Assembly: GCA_910822395.1 (NCBI GenBank)
Contig: OU365335.1
Span: forward strand, 1,426,001-1,490,000
DNA length: 64,000 nt
DNA from: Pseudoclavibacter triregionum
GTDB lineage: Bacteria > Actinomycetota > Actinomycetes > Actinomycetales > Microbacteriaceae
Direction of reading: 5' to 3'
This document shows, piece by piece, positions 45,467-54,546 of the stretch. The notes below the pieces were generated by a model. That model saw nothing but the letters and a program-made list of their open reading frames with translations. It was not told the DNA's origin and made no database searches. Both the position numbers and the translations under genes were made by a program. Within the stretch, counting starts at the first letter, position 1; the number at the start of each line of letters is the position of its first letter.

Positions 45467-45504
45467 CCGAGGGGCGGTCGGGCTTCGGCCCGGCCGCCCC
45501 TCGG
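45467..45504 (+). terminator. Hairpin with TTCG loop after eno
   Basis: Outer stem CCGAGGGGCGG/CCGCCCCTCGG, a T-G wobble, inner CGGGC/GCCCG and TTCG tetraloop: about 17 pairs, 15 nt after the stop. Confidence 0.8.
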
Positions 45505-45545
45505 CGTCCCTGGCGCGCCCGGACCCGCGCGTCGATCCGGCCTTG

Positions 45546-45551
45546 TACGAT
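45546..45551 (+). promoter_or_regulatory. -10 element for the membrane-protein/deacetylase pair
   Basis: TACGAT, followed by a leader of ~115 nt before the ATG at 45672. Confidence 0.4.
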
Positions 45552-45671
45552 CGCCCCGGTCGCGGCCCTCGAGCAGCCTCGGGCGGCGGCCGACGCGGAG
45601 CGACGCAGGGCCGGGCCGCGCCGAGCGGGACGGCCGAGGAGCGGGACGAGACGAGACGGGCGGGGGAGCGG

Positions 45672-46346
45672 ATGGCGGATCGCACGGCCGCGGCGCCCGA
45701 CGCCGCGCGCGCCCTGCCGCAGGACGGCCCGAGGGCCCGCCGTCGACGCCGCCTCGCGCTCGCCGCGGGCGTCCTCCTCGCCGCGATCATCGCCGCCGGC
45801 CTCGTCGTCGCCGCGCCCCGCCTCGCGCGCGGCTTCGCGACGACGACCGCCGTGGCGCCGACGACCGTCGAGCTCGCGCGCGACGGCGATCGCGCGACGC
45901 TGGAGCTCCCGGCCGGATGGTCGGCGCTGCGCTGGCCGTGGTCGCAGGATCGCCTCCGCCTCGAGAGCCCCGACGGCGCCCTCGCCCTGGACCTCGCCCT
46001 GCGCGAGTCGCCGCGCGAGCCGAGCGCCGTCCTCGCCGAGGCCCTCGCGCCCGAGCTCGCCGCCGCTGTGCCGCCCTCCCCGACGGGCGCCGAACGGCTC
46101 GACACGGGGACGACGATCCTCGAGCTCCGCGTCGCCGAGCCCGCCGACGCCGCGGCGGCCGCCGCGCTCGCGGGGCCCGAGGGCGCGAGCACCATCGCGG
46201 TCGCCGTGCCGACCTCCGAGGAGTCGACGGGTCCCGCCGTCGAGGTCGTCGCGCGGGGGAGCGGCGCCGACGACGCGTACCGCGGCGAGTACGCGGCGAT
46301 CCTCGCGACGCTCGCCATCGCACCCGCGCCGGAGGCGACGCCGTGA
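45672..46346 (+). CDS. Single-pass membrane protein, unknown function
   Basis: 224 aa. A basic cytosolic segment (RARRRRR, about residues 23-29) precedes one transmembrane helix (about 30-52), then an extracytoplasmic domain of ~170 residues with VELARDGDRATLELPAGWSALRWPW, reminiscent of small beta-rich domains. I do not recognise a family. GGGGGAG precedes ATG 45672; the longer upstream frame is low-complexity. The stop overlaps the start of the deacetylase gene (GTGA), so the two products probably work together at the envelope. Confidence 0.75.
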   Translation: MADRTAAAPDAARALPQDGPRARRRRRLALAAGVLLAAIIAAGLVVAAPRLARGFATTTAVAPTTVELARDGDRATLELPAGWSALRWPWSQDRLRLESPDGALALDLALRESPREPSAVLAEALAPELAAAVPPSPTGAERLDTGTTILELRVAEPADAAAAAALAGPEGASTIAVAVPTSEESTGPAVEVVARGSGADDAYRGEYAAILATLAIAPAPEATP

Positions 46347-48298
46347 GCGGGGAGCGGGAGCCGGACCCGGGCGCCGCCGAGCGCCGCGGACGTCTCGCGG
46401 CGGAGCCCGCCGCCGAGCCCGCCGAGGACACGGTCTTCCGGCCGTCCTCGCTGCCCGCGGCCGCGCTCGCGGGCCGGCACGCCGCGCCGATCGAGGCGGA
46501 GGGCGGGGAGCTGCCCCGGCGGATCGACCGGCCGATGGGGGCGCCGCTGCCGGTGGCGGTGGCGTCGGCGCCGTCGGCGGCTGCGGCACCCGAGCAGGAG
46601 TCGATTCCGGAGGCCTCGAGCGAGGTCGCCGAGCGGGTGACGTCGACGCCGGTGGTTTCGAGACGGCCGCTGCGCGGCCTCCTCAACCACCTCCGGTCCG
46701 AGCGGGGGCGCCGCCGGACGGCGGGGACGTGGCTCGCGTCGCTCTCGGCGATCGCGGTCGCGACGACCGCGGCGGCCGTCGCGAGCGTCCTCCCGGCCCC
46801 CGCGACCGGCTGGACCCCGCGCCCGAGCGCCGAGCAGCTCGCCGTCGGCCTCGCCGCCCAGGCGAGCCTACCGAGCGTCGACGACGCGACCGTGCCCGGC
46901 CTCTCGCCCCAGCGCATCCGCGCCGACGGCAGCGCCATCGGCGCCCGCTGGACCTACCTGCCGGGCGAGAGCCCCTTCAACGCCCGCCTCGACGGCATCC
47001 TCCAGGACGCCATCGCCCGCTTCGGCCAGAGCCACGGCACCCTCCGCTACGCGCCCGCCCCGCTCGCCTCCGGCGGTCTCGCCGACCGCGGCTGCGTCGA
47101 GGGCTCGACGACGCGCCCCGCGGCGGACCTCCTCGCCGATCCCGCGCACGCCTCCTCCTCGGGATCCGGCCCGAAGCTCGTCATCGCGTGCGAGGTCGTC
47201 GCCGCGAGCGGCACGGTCTTCGGCGAGCGGCTGCGGATCGTCTCCGGCTCCGCGAGCTCGATCGACCGCGACGAGACCGTCACCGTCTACGCCGACACGG
47301 CCACCGGTGACCTGCTCGACGAGTCGCAGCTGCTCTCGCCGAGCGCGGGCGAGGCGCTCTGGCCCGCGGTCATCCGGGCCATCCGCGCCTCGCTCGACGC
47401 GACGTGGGACGTCGACGTCGCCGCGCCCACGCCGGAGGAGGCCGCCGCGCTCTCGGCGTCGATCCGCGGCGTCGGCCTCACCCCCGAGGGCCGCCTCGCC
47501 GTGCGCCTCGACCACCCGCCGAGCTCCGAGGCGTGGACCTCGCTCGCGGGATCCGAGCGCCTCTCGGGCCCCATCACCGTCGAGGCCGACCCGGCCGAGG
47601 TCGAGGCCGCGCTCACCGAGGCGGCCCGCCCGCTCGTCGCGGCAGCGGGCGGCGAGTGGAGCGGCCCCGCGCCCGTGCTCGCCGGCTACGACCACGTGAA
47701 CTGCGGGCTCGTGCCCTGCGTCGCGCTCACCTACGACGACGGCCCGGATGCCAATATCCCCGGCATCCTCGACGCGTACAACGCCGCCGGCGCGAGCGCG
47801 ACGTTCTTCTTCATCGGCCGCTTCGTCGACGGGAAGCCGGAGGTCGTGCGGCGCGTGGCGGCCGAGGGCTTCGAGATCGGCAACCACTCCTGGTCGCACT
47901 CCGACCTCCGCTCGCTCTCGCTCTCGGACGTCTCGAACGAGATCGCGCAGACGAACACCGCGATCGCGAACCTCACCGGCCACGCCCCGACGAGCTTCCG
48001 CCCGCCCTACGGCGCCTACAACATGTCGATCGCGAACCGGCTCGGATGGCAGCCGCTCGTGCTCTGGGACATCGACACCCGCGACTGGCAGGACCCGGGG
48101 CCGCAGGCGATCATCGAGCGGGCGACCGGATCGGCGCGCGCGGGCTCGATCATCCTCATGCACTCGACCCACCAGGGCACCGCGGACGCCGCGCCCGGGC
48201 TCATCGCCGCCCTGCAGGATCGCGGCTTCCAGCTCGTCACGGTGAGCCGGCTCTACGGCGGCACGCTCCCGCAGGGGATCGTGAAGCCTTCGGCGTAG
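46343..48298 (+). CDS. Membrane-anchored polysaccharide deacetylase (NodB domain)
   Basis: 651 aa. About 120 disordered cytosolic residues precede one membrane anchor (about 127-150), a ~280-residue extracytoplasmic region that may be PdaC/RsiV-like (ESPFNARLDGILQDAI), and a NodB domain (about 455-640). NodB motifs: TYDDGPD (catalytic base Asp and metal Asp), HSWSH (metal His pair, about 518-522), FRPPYGAYN and LWDIDTRDWQD, then LMHST. The domain deacetylates peptidoglycan or chitooligosaccharides. Start GTG in a GTGA overlap with the upstream membrane protein. The long N-terminal cytosolic tail is unusual for this family. Confidence 0.9.
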   Translation: MSGEREPDPGAAERRGRLAAEPAAEPAEDTVFRPSSLPAAALAGRHAAPIEAEGGELPRRIDRPMGAPLPVAVASAPSAAAAPEQESIPEASSEVAERVTSTPVVSRRPLRGLLNHLRSERGRRRTAGTWLASLSAIAVATTAAAVASVLPAPATGWTPRPSAEQLAVGLAAQASLPSVDDATVPGLSPQRIRADGSAIGARWTYLPGESPFNARLDGILQDAIARFGQSHGTLRYAPAPLASGGLADRGCVEGSTTRPAADLLADPAHASSSGSGPKLVIACEVVAASGTVFGERLRIVSGSASSIDRDETVTVYADTATGDLLDESQLLSPSAGEALWPAVIRAIRASLDATWDVDVAAPTPEEAAALSASIRGVGLTPEGRLAVRLDHPPSSEAWTSLAGSERLSGPITVEADPAEVEAALTEAARPLVAAAGGEWSGPAPVLAGYDHVNCGLVPCVALTYDDGPDANIPGILDAYNAAGASATFFFIGRFVDGKPEVVRRVAAEGFEIGNHSWSHSDLRSLSLSDVSNEIAQTNTAIANLTGHAPTSFRPPYGAYNMSIANRLGWQPLVLWDIDTRDWQDPGPQAIIERATGSARAGSIILMHSTHQGTADAAPGLIAALQDRGFQLVTVSRLYGGTLPQGIVKPSA

Positions 48299-48325
48299 CG
48301 CCGACGCCCCGGCGCGTTCGACACC

Positions 48326-48393
48326 CGACACCCCGCCCCTCCCGACACCCCGCCCCTCCCGACACCCCGCCCCTCCCGACACCCCGCCCCTAC
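48326..48393. repeat. Four tandem copies of a 17-bp unit
   Basis: CGACACCCCGCCCCTCC is repeated four times with exact 17-nt period; the fourth copy has one change (TAC). It lies between the deacetylase and ftsB genes, just before the ftsB promoter. Confidence 0.85.
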
Positions 48394-48418
48394 TCGCCCG
48401 CCGCGGATGCCCGCCTGC

Positions 48419-48424
48419 GACAAT
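48419..48424 (+). promoter_or_regulatory. -10-like element, leaderless, ftsB
   Basis: GACAAT 6 nt before ATG 48431. Confidence 0.45.
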
Positions 48425-48430
48425 GGCGCA

Positions 48431-48871
48431 ATGGCCAGCACGAGCACCCGGCGCCGAGCGCGCGTCCCCTCCGCGGGGTCGATCTTCGTGCTCGTCGCGA
48501 TCCTCCTCGGCGGGCTCGTCCTCGCGCCGACCGTGCAGCAGTTCGTCGCCCAGCGGCAGCGCATCGCCGAGCTCGGCGCCGAGGTCACGGCCACCCAGCA
48601 GCACATCGAGGCGCTCGAGATCGAGCAGGCCCGCTGGTCCGACCCGGCCTACATCGAGGCCCAGGCGCGCGGCCGCCTCCTCTTCATCCGCCCCGGCGAC
48701 ACGCTCTACCTCGTCGCGCCCGACACGCAGCTCCACGGCCAGACCGGCGCCGAGCCCGCGAGCGTCGAGCAGCACGCCACCTCGCACGACTGGCTCGAGA
48801 TCGCCGCGACGTCCTTCGTCGTCGCGGGCACCTCGACGGACCCGCAGGCCGGGTCGGAAGGAGCCCGCTGA
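48431..48871 (+). CDS. FtsB/DivIC-family septum protein
   Basis: 146 aa bitopic protein: basic cytosolic N-terminus, transmembrane helix about residues 15-35 (IFVLVAILLGGLVLAPTVQQF in outline), then a coiled coil with QRQRIAELGAEVTATQQHIEALEIEQARW and the ARGRLLFIRPGDTLY motif typical of actinobacterial FtsB-like proteins. It would bridge FtsQ/FtsL in the divisome. It starts at a leaderless ATG and its stop overlaps the next gene by one base (TGATG). eno-ftsB-DUF501 is conserved with mycobacteria. Confidence 0.92.
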   Translation: MASTSTRRRARVPSAGSIFVLVAILLGGLVLAPTVQQFVAQRQRIAELGAEVTATQQHIEALEIEQARWSDPAYIEAQARGRLLFIRPGDTLYLVAPDTQLHGQTGAEPASVEQHATSHDWLEIAATSFVVAGTSTDPQAGSEGAR

Positions 48872-49446
48872 TGGCCGACGCCGCCCCGCCTCAGACCGCC
48901 TCGGTCAAGGCATCCGCCGACGGGCCCCGATGGGAGCCCGCGAGCGAGGCCGACCTCGCCGTCGTCGCCGAGCAGCTCGGCCGCGAGCCCCGCGGCGTGC
49001 TCGGCATCGCCGCGCGCTGCGCCTGCGGCAACCCGATCGTCGTCGCGACCTCGCCGCGCCTGCCGAACGGCGCCCCCTTCCCGACGCTCTACTACCTCAC
49101 CCACCCCGGCGCGACGGCCGCCATGTCGACGCTCGAGGCGCAGCAGCTCATGGTCGAGATGCAGGAGCGCCTCGCCGAGGACGAGGAGCTCCGCGCCGCC
49201 TACCTCCGCGCCCACGAGTCGTACCTCGCGGATCGCGAGTCGATCGAGGTCGTCGAGGAGCTCCGCGGCATCACCGCCGGCGGCATGCCGACGCGCGTGA
49301 AGTGCCTCCACGCCCTCGCCGGCCACGCCCTCGCCGCCGGGCCGGGCCTCAACCCGATCGGCGACTGGGCCCTCGAGGCCTCGAGCTGGAAGGCGTCCGT
49401 CTGCACCTGTGCGGAGCCCGGACGGGCCGTCTCCTCGGCGCACTAG
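48871..49446 (+). CDS. DUF501 protein
   Basis: 191 aa. VVAEQLGREPRGVLGIAARCACGNPIVVATSPRLPNGAPFPTLYYLTHP (about residues 31-80, shown by its start REPRGVLGIAARCACG) and PTRVKCLHALAGHALAAGPGLNPIGD are DUF501 signatures. Conserved Cys and His residues (CACG, KCLHAL) suggest a metal or thiol function, but the activity is unknown. It is translationally coupled to ftsB. In mycobacteria an exopolyphosphatase follows; here ndh follows instead. Confidence 0.9.
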   Translation: MADAAPPQTASVKASADGPRWEPASEADLAVVAEQLGREPRGVLGIAARCACGNPIVVATSPRLPNGAPFPTLYYLTHPGATAAMSTLEAQQLMVEMQERLAEDEELRAAYLRAHESYLADRESIEVVEELRGITAGGMPTRVKCLHALAGHALAAGPGLNPIGDWALEASSWKASVCTCAEPGRAVSSAH

Positions 49447-49449
49447 GCT
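49444..49449 (+). promoter_or_regulatory. -10 element of ndh overlapping the DUF501 stop
   Basis: TAGGCT starts with the TAG stop of DUF501, giving ndh a ~55-nt leader. Confidence 0.5.
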
Positions 49450-49510
49450 TGCTCACGTCGCGGGGCCGAGGCCCCGCCGTCACCATGTCGCCAGAGACAG
49501 GAGCGTCCCC

Positions 49511-50875
49511 ATGACCCGAATCCTCATCGTCGGCGGAGGCTACGCCGGCTTCTACACCGCCCTCGGCCTCGAGCGCCAGCTCGCCCCGGGCGAGGCGAGC
49601 GTCACGGTCGTCGACCCGCTCCCGTACATGACGTACCAGCCCTTCCTCCCCGAGGTCATCGGCGGCTCGATCGAGCCCCGCCACGCGGTCGTCTCGCTGC
49701 GCCGCCACCTCAAGCAGACGAAGGTCGTCGCCGGCGAGGTCGCGCAGATCTCGCACGCCGAGAAGAAGGCCCGCGTCGCGCTCAACGAGGGCGGCGAGGT
49801 CGAGCTCGAGTACGACGTCATCGTCGTCACCGCGGGCGCCGTCTCGCGCACCTTCCCGATCCCCGGCATCGCCGAGAACGCCGTCGGCTGCAAGACGATC
49901 GAGGAGGCGACGTACATCCGCGACACGATCGTCGACAACTTCGCCAAGGCCTCGACGATGGCACCGGGTCCCGAGCGCGACCGCCTCCTCACCTTCGTCG
50001 TCGTCGGCGGCGGGTTCGCCGGCATCGAGGCCTTCGCCGAGATGCGCTCGCTCGCGACCGCGCTCCTCGCCGAGCACCCCTCGATCCAGTTCGACGACGT
50101 CCAGTTCCACCTCATCGAGGCGGCCGGCCGCATCATGCCTGAGGTCTCGGAGGAGACCGCGAACTGGGTCGTGAAGAACCTCGCCGAGCGCGGCGCGACG
50201 GTGCACCTCAACACGCAGTGCGCCTCGGCCGTCGACGGCGTCGTCGAGACCTCGGCGGGCGACCGCTTCCCGACCGACCTCATCGTCTGGACGGCCGGCG
50301 TCATGGCCGCCCCCGTCGTGAAGACGAACTCCGACCTGCCGGTCGACGAGCGCGGCCGCCTCCGCGCCCGCGCCGACCTCCGCGTCGAGGGCGACCAGGG
50401 CATCGTGGCCGACGCCTGGACCGCGGGCGACGTCGCGGCCGTGCCCGACCTCTCGGGCGGCGGCGTCGGCGGCTTCTGCGTGCCGAACGCGCAGCACGCC
50501 GTCCGCCAGGGCAAGCTCCTCGCCTCGAACCTCGTCGCCTCGATCCGCGGCGCCGCCCCGCGCGACTACTACCACGAGAACCTCGGCGCGGTCGCGGGCC
50601 TCGGCCCCGGCGTCGGCGCGTTCCGCACCGGCAAGTACGCGCTCACGGGCATGCTCGCCTGGCTCGCCCACCGCGGCTATCACGGCATGGCGATCCCGAC
50701 GCTCGAGCGCAAGGTCCGCGTCTTCACCGACTGGGCGAACGCCGCCGTCCTCGGCCGCGACTTCGTCTCGATCGCGGCCCGCGAGACGCCCCGCGCGGCG
50801 TTCGAGCGCTTCGCCTCGCGCCCGAAGTCGGCCGCCGAGCCGAAGGCCGAGGCCGCGAAGGCCGAGGCCAAGTAG
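49511..50875 (+). CDS. ndh: Type II NADH:quinone oxidoreductase
   Basis: A 454 aa FAD flavoprotein that passes electrons from NADH to menaquinone without proton pumping. FAD motif ILIVGGGYAGFYTA (about residues 4-17), NADH motif FVVVGGGFAGIEAFAEM (about 161-177), TAGDVAAVPD (about 308-317, FAD ribityl) and QHAVRQGKLLASNL. A C-terminal amphipathic region (about 375-430) anchors it peripherally to the membrane; the last 20 residues are Ala/Lys/Glu-rich. AGGAGCG precedes the ATG. A strong hairpin terminates it. Confidence 0.95.
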   Translation: MTRILIVGGGYAGFYTALGLERQLAPGEASVTVVDPLPYMTYQPFLPEVIGGSIEPRHAVVSLRRHLKQTKVVAGEVAQISHAEKKARVALNEGGEVELEYDVIVVTAGAVSRTFPIPGIAENAVGCKTIEEATYIRDTIVDNFAKASTMAPGPERDRLLTFVVVGGGFAGIEAFAEMRSLATALLAEHPSIQFDDVQFHLIEAAGRIMPEVSEETANWVVKNLAERGATVHLNTQCASAVDGVVETSAGDRFPTDLIVWTAGVMAAPVVKTNSDLPVDERGRLRARADLRVEGDQGIVADAWTAGDVAAVPDLSGGGVGGFCVPNAQHAVRQGKLLASNLVASIRGAAPRDYYHENLGAVAGLGPGVGAFRTGKYALTGMLAWLAHRGYHGMAIPTLERKVRVFTDWANAAVLGRDFVSIAARETPRAAFERFASRPKSAAEPKAEAAKAEAK

Positions 50876-50892
50876 CGCCTCCCGCACGACGC

Positions 50893-50929
50893 CCGAAGGG
50901 GCCCGCTCAGCTCGAGCGGGCCCCTTCGG
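50893..50929 (+). terminator. Perfect 16-bp hairpin after ndh
   Basis: CCGAAGGGGCCCGCTC and its complement surround AGCTC, 18 nt after the stop. Confidence 0.8.
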
Positions 50930-51003
50930 CGTCCCGGGGGAGCGGGCGCCGGGGTCGGCCGCCGGGCGTCCGGCGCTCACGGCATCCCCGGGACGCGCGC
51001 GGC

Positions 51004-51009
51004 TACCAT
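51004..51009 (+). promoter_or_regulatory. -10 element, leaderless, lemA-family gene
   Basis: TACCAT with 7 nt to ATG 51017. Confidence 0.6.
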
Positions 51010-51016
51010 CGTCGGC

Positions 51017-51583
51017 ATGAACGACTGGCTCTGGATCGTCCTCGCCGCCGCGGCGCTGCTCATCGTCATCGCCCTCCTCGTCGTCGCCTCCGGGCGCGGA
51101 GGCGTGCGCCGCGCGACCGCCCGCGTCGACGGCGCCTGGGCCGAGCTCGAGGGCCACGTCGCCGACCGGGGGAGCCGCATCACGGAGCTCCTCGGCCGCC
51201 TCGAGGCCGCCGCGCCGCAGGAGTCGAAGGCCATCCGCGCGCTCGCGAGCGCGAACGAGGCCGCGCTCCAGGCCGGCACGCCCTCCGCCCTCGGCGCCGC
51301 CGAGCCCGAGGTCCACTCGGCGCTGCGGACCGTCCTCCACGTCGCCGACGGCTACCCCGCGCTCGTGCAGAGCCCGGACTTCCTCGAGCTCCGCAACGGG
51401 ATCGCCGCCGAGAACGACCGCATCCAGGCCTCCCGCCGCTTCTACAACGGCTCGGTGCGCGAGTACAACACGAAGATCTCGACCTTCCCGGGCAGCCTCG
51501 CGGCCGGCAAGGCGTCCGAGCGGGAGATCTTCGAGGCCGCCGACAAGCTCGCGATCGCCGAGCCGCCGCGCGTCCAGTTCTAG
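51017..51583 (+). CDS. LemA-family protein
   Basis: 188 aa. One N-terminal membrane helix (about residues 5-25), then the helical LemA domain with ARVDGAWAELEGHVADRGSRI, ALRTVLHVADGYPALVQSPDFLELRNGI, IQASRRFYNGSVREYNTKISTFPG as signatures. Family members sit in the membrane with their helical bundle outside or inside; precise role unknown. It is monocistronic, 81 nt ahead of the transporter gene with its own promoter. Confidence 0.9.
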   Translation: MNDWLWIVLAAAALLIVIALLVVASGRGGVRRATARVDGAWAELEGHVADRGSRITELLGRLEAAAPQESKAIRALASANEAALQAGTPSALGAAEPEVHSALRTVLHVADGYPALVQSPDFLELRNGIAAENDRIQASRRFYNGSVREYNTKISTFPGSLAAGKASEREIFEAADKLAIAEPPRVQF

Positions 51584-51651
51584 CGGCGCGGCGCGGTGCC
51601 TGCCGCACCGAGGAGGGCATCCGCCCCGGCTCGCCCGCACCCGCCGCGCCA

Positions 51652-51657
51652 TAGAAT
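51652..51657 (+). promoter_or_regulatory. -10 element, leaderless, AI-2E family gene
   Basis: TAGAAT, 6 nt before ATG 51664. Confidence 0.55.
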
Positions 51658-51663
51658 GACGGA

Positions 51664-53082
51664 ATGACCACGTCGCCGGATCGCCGCGCCGAAGCCGCCG
51701 AGACGACCCTCGCCGGCGACCCCGCCGCCGTGCCCGCCGAGTCCGCCGAGCTCGGCGCACCCCCGACGGGAGCCGAAGAGGCCGAGGCCGCGGCCCCCGC
51801 GGAGGACGTCCTCGTCCCGCGCGCGATGCGCATCGCCGGCGCGTGGTCGTGGCGCATCATCGCGGTCGTCCTCGCGATGATCCCGATCGGCTGGGTCATC
51901 TCGCAGGCCAGCATCCTCGTCATCCCGCTCCTCGTCGCGACGCTCCTCGCCGCGCTCCTGCGCCCGCTCTACTCGCGCCTGCTCGCCTGGCACTGGCCGA
52001 AGGGCCTCGCGCTCATCGCGACGCTCCTCGCGCTCTTCCTCGCGGTCGGCGCGCTCCTCGCGCTCGTCGTGAGCGCCTTCTCGGGCGGCTTCCACCTCGA
52101 CATGGGGCGCCTGCAGACGCAGTACCAGACCGCCCTCCAGTGGCTGCGCGACTCGCCCCTCCACGTCACCGAGCAGCAGATCACGGCCGCCGTCGAGGAG
52201 GTCACGAGCTGGGTGCAGTCGAACGTCTCCTCGATCGTCTCCGGCGCCGTCACCGCGGGGTCGACGGTCGTCTCGATCGCGACCGGCTCGCTCGTCACCC
52301 TCTTCGCGCTCATCTTCTACCTGCTCGACGGGCGCCGCATCTGGCTCTTCATCGTCGGCCTGTTCCCGCGCCCGGCCCGCGCCGCCGTCGACGGCGCCGC
52401 GCGGCGCGGCTGGGTCTCGGTCGGCCACTACGCGCGCGTGCAGGTCATCGTCGCGCTCATCGACGCGGTCGGCATCACGATCGGCGCGCTCTTCCTCAAC
52501 GTGCCCTTCGCCATCCCGATCGGCATCATCGTCTTCCTCGCCTCCTTCGTGCCCTTCCTCGGCGCGATCGCCTCGGGCGGCCTCGCCGTGCTCGTCGCGC
52601 TCGTCTACAACGACCTCTGGAACGCGCTCATCATGCTCGCGGTCGTCATCGCGGTCATGCAGATCGAGGCGCACATCCTCCAGCCGCTCATCATGGGCAA
52701 CGCCGTCGAGATCCACCCGCTCGCGGTGCTCCTCTCGGTGAGCGCGGGATCGCTCTTCGCGGGCATCGCCGGCGCCGTCTTCGCGGTGCCGATCGTCGCG
52801 GCTCTCAAGGTGGCGATCCAGTACATCGCGAGCGAGGAGTGGCGCGGGCAGCCCGATCCCACGAAGCTGCTGCCGCCGGACGACCCGGACGAGCTGCCGG
52901 CCGGCGCCCGCGCCGCGAGCGCGCTCGTCGAGGCCGTCCGCTCGCGCGTCGAGGCGCACGGCGCCCACGCGGCCTCCGACGACGAGCTCGCCGGGGCCGC
53001 CGAGGTGCGTCTCGCGGCGGCCGCCGACACCGACATCACCAGCGCGGGCCCGGATGCCCGCGAGGACGGAGGGGCACGATGA
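51664..53082 (+). CDS. AI-2E family transporter (TqsA/PerM-like permease)
   Basis: 472 aa with about eight membrane helices between residues 62 and 395. The family arrangement is visible: two early helices with LLVATLLAALLRPLYSRLL, a hydrophilic mid-region with amphipathic helices (about 140-195), ALIFYLLDGRR, then PIGIIVFLASFVPFLGAIASGG and EAHILQPLIMGNAVEIHPLAVLLSVSAG. Members export AI-2 or act as Na+/H+ antiporters; the substrate here is open. N- and C-termini are Ala/Glu-rich extensions. The stop overlaps the ilvA ATG (ATGA). Confidence 0.92.
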   Translation: MTTSPDRRAEAAETTLAGDPAAVPAESAELGAPPTGAEEAEAAAPAEDVLVPRAMRIAGAWSWRIIAVVLAMIPIGWVISQASILVIPLLVATLLAALLRPLYSRLLAWHWPKGLALIATLLALFLAVGALLALVVSAFSGGFHLDMGRLQTQYQTALQWLRDSPLHVTEQQITAAVEEVTSWVQSNVSSIVSGAVTAGSTVVSIATGSLVTLFALIFYLLDGRRIWLFIVGLFPRPARAAVDGAARRGWVSVGHYARVQVIVALIDAVGITIGALFLNVPFAIPIGIIVFLASFVPFLGAIASGGLAVLVALVYNDLWNALIMLAVVIAVMQIEAHILQPLIMGNAVEIHPLAVLLSVSAGSLFAGIAGAVFAVPIVAALKVAIQYIASEEWRGQPDPTKLLPPDDPDELPAGARAASALVEAVRSRVEAHGAHAASDDELAGAAEVRLAAAADTDITSAGPDAREDGGAR

Positions 53083-54536
53083 CCGAGCCGACGCAGGGCG
53101 AGCTCCCCGTGAGCGAGGAGATCGGCGCCGAGGCGATCGGCGGCGACGCGGGCGCGGACGCGGCGGCGACGGATGCCCTCGCCGAAGGCGCCCGGGCCGC
53201 CGAAGGCGCCCGGGCCGCCGAGGCGCAGGCCCCCGAGGCCATCGGCGGCGACGCCGCGGCCCCCGCGCACCCCGCCGTGCCGGCGCACCCTGCCGTCCCT
53301 GCCCCGCGCCTCCCGAGCCTCGCGGAGATCTCCGAGGCCCGCGAGATCGTGAACCGCGTCGCGACGCCGACGCCGATGGACTCGGCGCGCTTCCTCTCCG
53401 ACCTCGTCGGCGCGCCCGTCTGGCTGAAGTGCGAGAACCTCCAGCGCACCGGCTCCTACAAGATCCGCGGCGCGACGAACCGCCTCGCCCACCTCTCGCC
53501 CGAGCAGCGCGAGCGCGGCGTCATCGCGGCCTCCGCCGGCAACCACGCCCAGGGCGTCGCCTTCGCGGCCCGCGAGCTCGGCGTCGAGGCGACGATCTTC
53601 ATGCCCGTCGGCGTCCCGCTCCCGAAGCTCGAGGCGACCCGCGGCTACGGCGCGAAGATCGAGCTCGTCGGCGCGACCTTCCAGGAGACGCTCGCGGCCG
53701 CTCAGGCGCGCGCGGCCGGCACCGGCGCCGAGTTCATCGCGCCCTACGACCACCCGGACGTCATCGCCGGCCAGGCGACGCTCGGCTTCGACATCCTCGA
53801 CCAGCTGCCCGACGTCGAGACGGTCATCGTGCCGATCGGCGGCGGTGGCCTCATCTCCGGCATCTCGGCGACGATGTCGCAGGTCGCGGCGCAGCAGGGC
53901 CGGAAGATCCGCATCATCGGCGTCCAGGCCGCGAACTCGGCCGCCTTCCCGCCCTCGATCGAGGCCGGCGAGCCCGTCACGATCACGGCGCAGCCCACGA
54001 TCGCCGACGGCATCGCGGTCTCGCGCCCCGGCGACCTCACCTTCCCGGTCGTCGCGAACCTCGTCGACGAGATCGTCACCGTGTCCGAGGACGACATCTC
54101 CCGCGCCATCCTGCTCCTCCTCGAGCGCGCGAAGCTCGTCGCCGAGCCCGCCGGCGCGACGGCCGTCGCCGCGATCATCTCCGGCCAGATCAAGGACACG
54201 GGCGAGACCGTCGCCGTGCTTTCGGGCGGCAACATCGACCCGATGATGCTCGAGAAGGTCATCAGCCGAGGCCTCACGGCCTCCGACCGCTACGTGAAGA
54301 TGACCTTCGGGATCGTCGACCAGCCGGGGCAGCTCGCGACGATCGCGCGCATCCTCCATGAGCAGAACGCGAACGTCATCGAGGTGCTCCACACGCGCCA
54401 CAACAAGGGCCTGCAGGTCTCGGAGGTCGAGCTCGAGGTCTCGGTCGAGACGCGCGGCACCGAGCACATGCGGCGCGTCGTCGAGGCGCTCGCGGAGGCC
54501 GGCTACCGGCCGCGCGTGAACCTCAACGACGACTAG
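53079..54536 (+). CDS. ilvA: Threonine ammonia-lyase with ACT domain
   Basis: IlvA deaminates L-threonine to 2-oxobutyrate for isoleucine synthesis or threonine catabolism. 485 aa: a ~80-residue Ala/Glu/Pro extension with short repeats (EGARAA twice, HPAVPA twice), the PLP domain with GSYKIRGA (Schiff-base Lys, about residue 128), [18 protein letters not shown] phosphate loop and VLSGGNID, and a C-terminal ACT domain (about 400-480, [18 protein letters not shown]) of the short catabolic-type enzyme. The ATG overlaps the transporter stop. A Cds1-like gene follows after 10 nt. Confidence 0.94.
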   Translation: MTEPTQGELPVSEEIGAEAIGGDAGADAAATDALAEGARAAEGARAAEAQAPEAIGGDAAAPAHPAVPAHPAVPAPRLPSLAEISEAREIVNRVATPTPMDSARFLSDLVGAPVWLKCENLQRTGSYKIRGATNRLAHLSPEQRERGVIAASAGNHAQGVAFAARELGVEATIFMPVGVPLPKLEATRGYGAKIELVGATFQETLAAAQARAAGTGAEFIAPYDHPDVIAGQATLGFDILDQLPDVETVIVPIGGGGLISGISATMSQVAAQQGRKIRIIGVQAANSAAFPPSIEAGEPVTITAQPTIADGIAVSRPGDLTFPVVANLVDEIVTVSEDDISRAILLLLERAKLVAEPAGATAVAAIISGQIKDTGETVAVLSGGNIDPMMLEKVISRGLTASDRYVKMTFGIVDQPGQLATIARILHEQNANVIEVLHTRHNKGLQVSEVELEVSVETRGTEHMRRVVEALAEAGYRPRVNLNDD

Positions 54537-54546
54537 GGGCGAGCGG

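Noticed and set aside
48326-48393. Possible CRISPR array
   Set aside because: The 17-bp units are head-to-tail without spacers and there are no cas genes.
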